Source: Alitta virens
Lineage: Eukaryota; Annelida; Polychaeta; Phyllodocida; Nereididae
Assembly (NCBI GenBank): GCA_932294295.1
Contig: OW028575.1
Span: forward strand, 16,124,058 to 16,188,057
Direction: 5' to 3'
DNA length: 64,000 bases
The translations under genes were made by a program, and so were the position numbers. The notes beneath the pieces were generated by a model. It worked only from the letters and a program-made list of their open reading frames with translations. It made no database searches and was not told where the DNA came from. Within the stretch, counting starts at the first letter, position 1. Each line of letters begins with the position of its first letter. Shown piece after piece: positions 53,102 through 64,000 of the stretch.

Positions 53102-53731
53102 AGCCCCCTTCCCACATAGCCTGATCAGACGCCGGAGTGTCCCGGAGTAAAATTTCTTCACTCCGGGGTGGTCCGGGAACAAAGAGCTGAAAATGTCAAA
53201 AAAGAAATGTTTGGCGGTGTGTACACGATGGCAATACGGTGTCAACAAGGAGCAACACGGAGAGGTCCCCGGTTGTTGCCGGAGTTCACACGACTATCCT
53301 GGAAGAGTGCGGAGTGAACCGGATTTTACACGGTGCCTTCGCAGATATAACCGGTCTTTACACCGTGTTCATTCGTGTGGAACCGTGTTGGTTCTTGTAC
53401 TCTCCGGCATACATGGCGGTGAAATTTTCATGCCCGGTTCACGCCGGACTTAGCCGGAGATAACACGAAATATGCCGGAGTCAATACAGATTCCCGGAGA
53501 TTGGCAGAGTCTACTGGGAGTCTACACGGATCAACACGGATTAAATTACTTCGGGACCTCCGGCATGAAATATTAAACATGTTTAATTTTCCCCCGGAGG
53601 CCCACGGTGGTCCCAGATTGCCCCAGACAATGCCGGAAATAAACACAAGGTCTACACGATATTACCCGGAGTATGCAAGAGTGATACTCCGGGATGCTCG
53701 GCGTCTGATCCGGCTATGTGTTAAGGGGGCT
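53102..53731 (+). mobile_element. CCGG-rich PIF/Harbinger-like MITE, complete copy
   Basis: A 630-bp element with terminal inverted repeats (left AGCCCCCTTCCCACATAGCC, right GGCTATGTGTTAAGGGGGCT) flanked by a 3-bp duplication TAA (53099-53101 and 53732-53734). The TAA target and a G/C-rich terminus fit PIF/Harbinger elements. CCGG occurs about 20 times by eye, many within palindromes. No transposase frame is present, so it is non-autonomous. It is related to the inverted copy at 29472-30020. Confidence 0.8.
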
Positions 53732-54066
53732 TAAGCGTAAACGCGATAGTCAGGTCGTGTAGACCTACCAATCCCGCATGGCTGATTGGCCAAGCACTGA
53801 ATTTTCTGGCAGTGCTATTTTTAGACTGCGGAACATGTTCCTATTCACGCATTTCCAATGTTAAAGATAGAGATGTGCACGCACGCTACTGGGAGGAATC
53901 CCTCCTGGTTAATGGCATCACCTACCTGCGTACTGCATCAGCTAGACGCAGTGGGCCAGCAAAACCAAAGGATCACCCTCACGCCGATTTAAAAAACCAC
54001 CAAAACATATGAACAGCCAGAAATAACTTCTCAAAAATAATTTTATATAAGACATAGAATGTAAGT

Positions 54067-54072
<6 letters not shown>

Positions 54073-54098
<26 letters not shown>
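54073..54098. repeat. (AT)n microsatellite
   Basis: Dinucleotide AT run of about 26 bp. Confidence 0.9.
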
Positions 54099-54647
54099 TA
54101 TAACATAATAAATCCAACAACAAAATTCGCGCACCTCAAAAAAATGTATATAAAAATTATAAAATATTCAGAGAAAACTTTAAATCACTGGCAACCTAAA
54201 CGATTCAGAAACAGAAACATGCAATTTTCGTTCATTTTATATAATACTTTAGTCACTTATCATCCCTGCACATGAATATCTACAGTTTGCAAGAAAAAAA
54301 AAATCCAGTGAATACAATATATATATATATATACTCAGCTGTTTGATTAGTAAAATAAAAAATTTTGAAAGTTAACCAAAGCCATTCACTGCATGTACAT
54401 ATACATATACATATGTCACATGTAAACCTAAACATAAAAATAGTGTCGGCTCTTACTGTAATCCAAATGGAAACTCAAGTTCAATGTTACAGTTCAGATA
54501 ATAATGGAATCCCGACACCAATCGTTAAGGTAATGCCTAGCTGTATGCAGCAGGTTCACACTGATCAGGCCAGCAAATTTATTAAGGCACCATTGGCACA
54601 AATCTGCAAGGAAACATACACAGCAATTCAGTAAATTTTTGCATATA

Positions 54648-54650
<3 letters not shown>

Positions 54651-54679
<29 letters not shown>
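54651..54679. repeat. (AT)n microsatellite adjoining the hAT-like element
   Basis: Nearly pure AT repeat. Its last bases overlap the left target duplication of the foldback element that follows. Confidence 0.85.
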
Positions 54680-54684
54680 GATCA

Positions 54685-55189
54685 GGATGTTAAATCCAAA
54701 GCACGTTTCTGAGCCATTGTGCTGTGGAAGCACCAGTGATGTGCGGGCCAAGCATCATGTCAGGAATTTTGGTGATAACGTGCTCAAGGAGCTTAGCGAT
54801 TATTGCAACTAATTCCAATTTAAAAAATTTTCATGACACATTTTATTAATTAATATTATTGGCTCACATTTAGACATACATACACATCAAGGAGGGCTGT
54901 CTTTGATGAAAGAATTGGTTTTTTAAGTGCATAACATATTTGAACATAATGCTCATTCCTTCAACCTTGTGCTTGTACTGTGTGGGGAGAAAAGGTAGAA
55001 CTTTGTCAGTTTTGTACCACAATAATGGTGTGTGCCTGTTCAAATCCACTGTAGCTACAAGCACAGACAACATACAAGTCCCCTGTCCACAGGACATGCA
55101 ATGTAGGTCGGTTCTGGCTGCATCCACTGGTGCTTCCATAGCATAATGGTTTAGAAACACAGCACACTGGTGCTTTTGATTTAACACTG
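54685..55189. mobile_element. hAT-like foldback MITE (~505 bp)
   Basis: The ends are inverted copies of about 55-70 bp. Left: GGATGTTAAATCCAAAGCAC through CTGTGGAAGCACCAGTG (54685-54738). Right: CACTGGTGCTTCCATAGCAT through GATTTAACACTG (55126-55189). TATAGATCA flanks both sides (54676-54684, 55190-55198). The CAGTGTTAAATC end and 8-9 bp duplication suit hAT elements. No transposase frame is present. It lies in the 3' flank of the Pro-rich gene. Confidence 0.65.
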
Positions 55190-55198
55190 TATAGATCA

Positions 55199-55848
55199 AA
55201 TAAGCATAATTTCTTTATATTTTTATTTATTCAAGGAAACAGGACTGAATCTGACTGATTTATATCCTGGGTCATGATTATAAACTTAGGGGCACTGTAA
55301 GTCACTGGCATGACGACCTAAGAGTGACTGCTTCTGTCCACTGCAGTTAAACTGATTTTAGGTTACTGCTGCCCTCTGCTGGATTGACCAGGTTGTTGAT
55401 AATCAAATGATATATATGTAAACTGTATCATGATACAGTAAAACTGCTACGAAACATATCTTATACTTATCGCTAAGCTGTAATGCTGCTGTATTAATTG
55501 AGAATTAAACAAAGCCTACAGTAAATGACAATTAGCAATGAAATATCATGAACTAATCTCTATGGAATAATTCCTGACTGTTATTTAATGTCATTGCAAT
55601 TAAAGTCATCCTCGGTCCCAGGCGTGCGAGAGTGAATTAAAGTGGGCTGATATTTTTCTTCAAAAACACTGGAACATCTGGGTAACAGGTGTCCTGTGTG
55701 CACAAAAATGCCCCTCTGCATACTGTTTAATTGTATTGTTAATATGAATAAGGATTATTAATACCCGGTATATCGAGAACTGGTGTACAGCCCTATATAA
55801 TTTGTATCTTGTGTAATCTCACCTGTAACAACACCACTCATCGCAGAT
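55199..55848 (-). other. 3' flank / probable 3' UTR of the Pro-rich gene
   Basis: Downstream of the stop codon at 55849. AATAAA-type signals on the minus strand occur near 55216-55235, about 620 bp beyond the stop, and could mark the transcript end. No other gene was seen. Confidence 0.4.
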
Positions 55849-56087
55849 CTACTTAAATCCTGGGTTAGGCGGTCCAAAAGGCTGACCTGGGTAGGGTTGG
55901 CCAGGGTAAGGCTGGGCAGGGTAAGCCCCAGGGGGATACGCTCCAGGGGGATACGCTCCAGGGGGGACTCCTCCTGGAGCGGGAAGGTAGGCGGCTCCAG
56001 GGGGGGGAGGATGGCCGGGTGCATATCCTGGAGGTGGTGCTTGCCCAGGATATGGTCCAGGATACTGTTGCTGCCCTGGTGCCAAAC
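55849..56087 (-). CDS. Pro-rich gene terminal coding exon
   Basis: It starts after AACAG (56088-56089) and encodes GLAPGQQQYPGPYPGQAP and, later, three tandem PPGAY units, ending FGPPNPGFK before TAG at 55849-55851. The repeated units GGAGCGTATCCCCCT are near-identical in DNA, which suggests recent local duplication. Confidence 0.88.
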
Positions 56088-56919
56088 CTGTTATTGAAGA
56101 AAAATAAATCATTTAATAACAAAGAGCAGTCCTCTACCACCCTGAAAGCCAAGAGATAATTTTAACTTAAATGTACTAATATATGTCGTTGGGGGAAATA
56201 TAAAATGGCCTCTGAAGCTACACCAACACGAATGTGTTTGCTGTAAGATTTGAGCATTAAGGTTAAAGTTTAACCTAGAATCGTATAAATGAATGTATTG
56301 ATCGAGTTTATCCTAATGCACCTGGAGCTGGTGGCTGACCAGGGTAAGGTTGGTACCCTGGGGGGTGTGAGTGACCTGCAGGATATGTAGTTGGGTAGCC
56401 AGGCTGTAAAGAGACATAGAATAAGCATGGACATATTAATACAATTAGTAATTTTACATGCTAAATTACAATAATTGCAACAAATTTAAGAAACACTGAA
56501 TTGACTTACCATTCCAGGATAAATACCCTTAAAAAAAAAAAATAATAATAATTATGTATCAAAACATTTATTATTGAACAAAAAAAGGGGGGGGGGGGGA
56601 TTGGAACATAGAATTCTTCAGAATAATTTGGCAAAGATATTGCCATGACCGAAATTTGATTGATTTCAATAAATGATGGCCTTGTTTTCAAAGAGGGGCA
56701 AGGGCTCCCCATAATTTAGCAAATGTGGGGTTGTAGTTTGAGTTGTTTATCATAATTGAAAGGTGTTACCTTTTTGGCCATTTTTTTCTGCAGTTTCTTT
56801 TCTTTCTTCATCCTTTTCTTGTACTCATCATCAGAAGATGAACTGCTACTGCTGCTGCTACTGCTGCTTCTCCTCCTGTAAGGGTCTTTGTTCTTCTTGT
56901 GTTTTTTGTGACCTCCCAT
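55849..56919 (-). CDS. small Lys/Ser-rich and Pro/Gly/Tyr-rich protein, 4 coding exons
   Basis: Four exons (56770-56919, 56510-56527, 56322-56403, 55849-56087) splice in frame to 162 residues. Residues 1-50 start MGGHKKHKKNKDPYRRR, then a run of 12 Ser, DDEYKKR and a Lys-rich helix-like end MKKEKKLQKKMAKK. The remainder is Pro/Gly/Tyr-rich, with PGYPTTYPAGHSHPPGY, three tandem PPGAY units, YPGQPYPGQPF and the C-terminus GPPNPGFK. No signal peptide or membrane segment is visible. XYPPX-type tails occur in many membrane-associated and RNA-associated proteins. The composition recalls human PRR13, which as I recall has the same two parts in opposite order. Function is unassigned. The gene structure is well supported by donor and acceptor sites and by the closing frame. 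Confidence 0.85.
56088..56321 (-). other. Pro-rich gene intron 3
   Basis: Short AT-rich intron between coding exons 3 and 4, ending in TTCAATAACAG on the minus strand. Confidence 0.75.
56322..56403 (-). CDS. Pro-rich gene coding exon 3
   Basis: It encodes PGYPTTYPAGHSHPPGYQ and PYPGQPPAP. The acceptor is TTTACAG and the donor GTGCAT (56316-56321). Phase is 0 in and 1 out. It was found from splice sites because it is too short to be seen as an open frame. Confidence 0.8.
56510..56527 (-). CDS. Pro-rich gene coding exon 2: 18-nt microexon
   Basis: GGT ATT TAT CCT GGA ATG (GIYPGM) lies between an AAG acceptor preceded by a T-rich tract and a consensus GTAAGT donor (56504-56509). It is phase 0 at both ends, so inclusion is optional for the frame. 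It continues the Tyr-Pro-Gly theme of the next exon. Confidence 0.7.
56770..56919 (-). CDS. Pro-rich gene coding exon 1 (Lys/Ser-rich)
   Basis: It encodes residues 1-50 and ends in phase 0 before donor GTAACA (56764-56769). Reading through the donor would add 17 unrelated residues and a stop, an alternative short form. The run of 12 Ser uses mixed AGC/AGT codons, so it is not a simple trinucleotide expansion. Confidence 0.85.
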
Positions 56920-57001
56920 TTTTAAATGCTACTCCAACAAAACAAGAAATGTTTAATTATAATACATGAGCATATTTAATTAAGGATATATATTATATAT
57001 A

Positions 57002-57330
57002 CTGTATTTACTCAAATAAACGCCCCCTCAAATAGAATTCCACATCGCCGTGACCTCAATTAGAAGCCCAGGGTAGCTGCCTTCCCCAAAAAATAATAAA
57101 GGCCTCCTTCAAATAGAAGCCCCCCCCCCCCATATAAAGCAGGTAAAATCCAAGAAATTTGGGACTTTCAGAGTTATTTTCGTAAGGTCTTTGCATTTCT
57201 TGGTGTCCTTTATTTCCCCCTACTGCCCTAGAATAATAGAAGCCCACCTCGAATGGAGGACCACCTAAAATAAAGGCTGAGATGGCCTCTAAAAAAAATA
57301 GGGAGGGCCTCGAGTAAGGGTACATTAAAG
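57002..57330. mobile_element. MITE-like element with AATAGAAGCC/AATAAACGCC words
   Basis: TTTACTCAAATAAACGCCCC at the left and an inverted CCTCGAGTAAGGG at the right bracket about 330 bp. Inside, variants of AAATAGAAGCCC recur (near 57036, 57060, 57108, 57236). Imperfect terminal repeats and no coding frame suggest an old non-autonomous element. It lies in the 5' UTR intron of the Pro-rich gene. Confidence 0.5.
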
Positions 57331-57705
57331 ACATAGACAATCATACTTCAACATTGTTCATCATATCTGTATGCATTATAGAGAAGCTCTAGGCTCATAG
57401 TATACATGAAATAGTGATATCACATCAAATATATATAGTACAAATATAAGGAAAGATCAGATGAAAGGCAGTTGTTAATTCCCTATATAATAAGTCTTTG
57501 TGTTTCATATATAACACACAATAATAATTTTTGATATAAACTTCTGCATACCTCGCAAGTTTTTGAGTACTTTTCTGAATGACCTGTACTGGAGTGATAT
57601 ATCATAGCAGGCTGCCTATCATATATATAGGTACATTGTGAATAATATACAATGATGATGCCTATGTTAGGTCATCATTCTGTTATCAAGAGATTTAACA
57701 CTTAC

Positions 57706-57790
57706 CAAACGGTTTCGGTGTATCCTGCTGTCAACTTTGCTGAGTGTTGTTGTTTTTGGCACAGGTGTATGAGTAAATTGTGGTTTGTGC
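57706..57790 (-). other. probable 5' UTR exon of the Pro-rich gene
   Basis: On the minus strand the sequence ...CACCGAAACCGTTTG ends at a consensus donor GTAAGT (57700-57705). A matching acceptor TAG at 56929-56931 lies 9 nt upstream of the initiator ATG. CCAAT motifs (ATTGG on plus near 57976 and 57990) lie some 200 bp upstream. The left boundary is uncertain. Confidence 0.4.
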
Positions 57791-57809
57791 GGAATGCCCG
57801 TTGAAATCA

Positions 57810-59924
57810 TAGGTAAATAAGATGAATCTGACAGCCTGTGTCATTTGTTTGTTAAACATTATACAGGTCTACTTTAAACAGGGCTATGCAAGCAAGGCAG
57901 CTGTGTTGGGCCCCCCTCGTTGGGCCCTGCGAATGCTAAGACTGACTTTAAATGACAGCTCATGACACAGAATCTGATTGGCTGATATCAATTGGATCCA
58001 TTGATAGTGTTGCATTTATATCTTGAGGAAGTCATGCAGGCTTTACTTAATTCAATGAGGCACCTATTTCCGTGAAAACGAGCAACCCTACTGTCCACAG
58101 CCTATATTTACGTTTCAGTGTCATTGCTTAAAATATATATTCAAAATGATATTTGTGGATATATAGAATCCATTTTGGACAATTGTATGTCAAATGCCAT
58201 GCCCCATTCTTAAGTTTATTAATTTGTCTTCTTCAGGGTAATTATTTTATCGTGTACGACTGTACGTACATATATACCCCACTTGTGGAACTAAGTATTT
58301 TTCTAGTTTGCCGTCAAACTGATCCAGTATGATCTCATAATATGCTTATTTGGCCAGCCAAGAGAGGCGCTGCAGTACATATTATTTGGATATACAACAG
58401 CAACCGCAGCGCCCTCACTGTTGACAACCAATGGCAGCATATGGCAAGCATGCAGTAATATGCAGTATTTTGCATGACTTGATATTGTGTTTCAGCCAAA
58501 TTGAAGATAAAGAATGAGCTAAGGATACGTACTCGATCTGCATCGGCTGAGGAGCCCACATGAAAGTTTTTGTGAGGCTGTAGCAAAACAGCATCATGTA
58601 CACTTAGCAAAATTATATAGTGGTATAGAAAATATAGGCGATTATATATCACTGTCACAATATATTTATACAACTATGTGAACCTTATCATTTTTCTCCA
58701 ACTTTCAACTGAATTAGGCGGACAATTCTCTCAATAAGACTACAAACACGTACAATATGGTACGTTTCATCCTCAACAGTGCTTGTGCTTCACGATTGTC
58801 ATTGCCCGATTATAGGCCTAATAGAAAGCCCACTATAATACATGCATGTGAATTTTATTGACCCCTATTGGATAATTTTGTGCTGTTAATTCATCAATCA
58901 AGATCAATTTAAACGAAATGTTGCAACTGCGACTACATTTTGTCTCCCTGTTCAGTCAGAGTTAAAAAATGTCACTTGCTCTCTGAGGTCATGTGACCTG
59001 CCATTCTTCCTCGTTCTGAGTTTCATTCAAAGGCCCTGGCAACAATGGTGTGAAAAGTTGCTAAGGAGCTTAATCTTGCAAGCATGGTTGTAAGGGAGGG
59101 GAGGGGGTCATGTGCTTTACTATTAATTTCAATTGTTCATCATCCACTTCCTGCATTTTGTCTCCCTGTTCAGTCAGAGTGAAAAAGGTCACTTGCTCTG
59201 TCACGTGACCTGCCATTCAGCCTCATTCTGAGTTTCAATTAATGGTGTGAATGGTTGCTAAGGAGCTTTCTTGCCATCTTGCAAGCATATATGGTTGTTA
59301 GGGGTGGTCATGTGATCACAGGCACGGTTGCTATGGTGCCACAGGACCTTAAATCTATTCAGCCTCTTTCTGAAAATGATGGTGGCCACATTGGTAGCAA
59401 GCATATGTGCTCACTTCGAGGAAAGTAGGAGTAAAATAGAAGCTAATATAGGAATAGAGTGTGAATAGATTGTAATGGTGACAGTTAGTTAATTAGAACC
59501 AGAGAAGATAGAAAGAATGAGGTAGGCCACAGCACGATCAAGGCCGACAGCGGCATGCATTGACACAAAAATTCGGGTTTTCTCACTTATATAGATATAT
59601 ATATAGATATAGTTTAATTGTAATAGTTGTTAGATGTATTGAAGCAGTGCATTAATGTACGTGCAAGGAAATTAAGACATCCAAGAAGTTGGTTAATATA
59701 AATATATATTCACATTTAATATAAACAATTTTACCATTACGAATTTTATCGGAGAGTCCGCCGAGTCATCGTTTTATGAATTATACTACTTATAGTGCCA
59801 TCTCCCGGATAATGCTATTAACGATATTATTAGTTCTCATGTCAGTCAGTTGAGTGTGACTATTGTATACACATGCAACATAGCCGAACTATTTGCCACA
59901 CTGAGTGTAAACATTGCGGGGTTC
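57810..59924. other. intergenic DNA between divergent genes
   Basis: The Pro-rich gene and Pcyt2 are arranged head to head. Apart from the repeat modules at 58940-59340 the region is AT-rich. Short frames at 58335-58673 look random. Confidence 0.6.
58940..59340. repeat. two tandem relatives of the 50-52 kb repeat modules
   Basis: Two subunits of about 205 bp, each beginning near TTGTCTCCCTGTTCAGTCAG, with CCTGCCATTC, CTGAGTTTCA and GTTGCTAAGGAGCTT in the same order. The first carries GGTCATGTGACC (58987-58998), the second GTCACGTGAC (59200-59209). The same words occur in both copies of the 49.85-52.6 kb duplication. Confidence 0.75.
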
Positions 59925-60221
59925 GGTCAAAACGGCTAAATTCATGACATAGCCCAATTGGCAGAATCCATGTTGGGCATGGTGCTCCATAGCATGGTTT
60001 GCTCTCCTGGTCTAGTTAATTGCTCCATGACCATGCTAAAACAAATTCCTGAATTTTGTGCACAAATTGTTGCCTTATACTATATCAAGTTGGTCATTAA
60101 TTATAGGCAGTTACATGTACATAGTAATGCCAAATAATTTGGTGGCCGTCCTTGTAATTCGCCGTTTCGGTAGTTGGCCGTCATAGGGAGTGGCCGATAT
60201 GGTCTTTGGCCGTTTTGACCC
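59925..60221. mobile_element. small inverted-repeat element with 16-bp GCCG units
   Basis: GGTCAAAACGGC near the left end is matched in inverse by GCCGTTTTGACC at 60209-60220. Before the right end, GCCG recurs at exactly 16-bp steps (60145, 60161, 60177, 60193, 60209). Target duplications were not identified. The element ends about 115 bp upstream of the Pcyt2 ATG. Confidence 0.55.
60141..60220. repeat. five 16-bp units with fixed GCCG
   Basis: Units such as GCCGTTTCGGTAGTTG, GCCGTCATAGGGAGTG, GCCGATATGGTCTTTG and GCCGTTTTGACCCTAT keep a 16-bp period although the bases between the GCCG anchors vary. Confidence 0.75.
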
Positions 60222-60337
60222 TATTCCAACAATGCAACGCATCGCCTGATCGAAGTCCTTCCCCAATCACCTGCTGAAGATCAACTGTCATTTGTGATCA
60301 GGAGCCCAAAAAGACAACTAGGAGAGACACATACAAA

Positions 60338-63945
<3,608 letters not shown>

Positions 63946-64000
63946 TGATTATTACTTTTATCAATAAAGTTAGAGAGTGAATATGGTCAATATAATTTGT

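Noticed and set aside
53193..53463. Open frames inside the MITE that resemble frames in the 29.6-30.0 kb copy
   Set aside because: The similarity follows from shared repeat DNA. The frames are short, differ in start and end, and match no transposase.
58335..58673. 112-codon minus-strand frame upstream of the Pro-rich gene
   Set aside because: No domain, no supported splice partner, AT-rich chance frame.

Overview
This window is intron-rich, AT-rich animal DNA, most likely from a marine invertebrate bilaterian. It contains split genes with GT-AG introns, Ig and fibronectin III exons, and many short DNA-transposon derivatives and tRNA-derived SINE pieces. I could not place the species from the sequence alone. 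Three host genes are supported by exon-by-exon reading with matching splice phases.

(1) Positions 39-48392, minus strand: the 5' half of a Sidekick (SDK) cell-adhesion gene. Thirteen coding exons give about 1028 residues: signal peptide, six Ig domains, three fibronectin III domains and the start of a fourth. The gene runs off the left edge. Exon 1 is about 21.6 kb from exon 2, and exons 2 and 3 are about 12.9 kb apart. Most of the left 48 kb is therefore intron holding short repeats, hairpins and SINE or transposon scraps.

(2) Positions 48.4-55.8 kb: upstream flank of SDK. It holds a putative CCAAT/E-box promoter, a direct duplication of about 1.3 kb carrying CRE and CATGTG palindromes, a complete 630-bp PIF/Harbinger-like MITE rich in CCGG, AT microsatellites and a hAT-like foldback element.

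(3) Positions 55849-56919, minus strand: a small 162-residue protein with a Lys/His and Ser-rich N-terminus and a Pro/Gly/Tyr-rich remainder. It is encoded in four coding exons, one of only 18 nt, with a probable 5' UTR exon near 57.7 kb.

(4) Positions 60338-63937, plus strand: the first five exons of ethanolamine-phosphate cytidylyltransferase (Pcyt2), running off the right edge. Its first intron carries a complete 1653-bp Tc1/mariner transposon with an uninterrupted 343-residue DD34E transposase and IR/DR-type ends. A small inverted-repeat element with five 16-bp units sits just upstream of the Pcyt2 start codon.

The three host genes do not form a pathway: SDK acts in homophilic adhesion, Pcyt2 in phosphatidylethanolamine synthesis, and the third has no assigned role. 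I found no bacterial-type operons, CRISPR arrays or rRNA. The most unusual material is repeat-derived: the duplicated CRE/E-box modules upstream of SDK, the dispersed CATGGA...TCCATG hairpins, the CCGG-rich MITE pair, the intact transposon and the 18-nt microexon.
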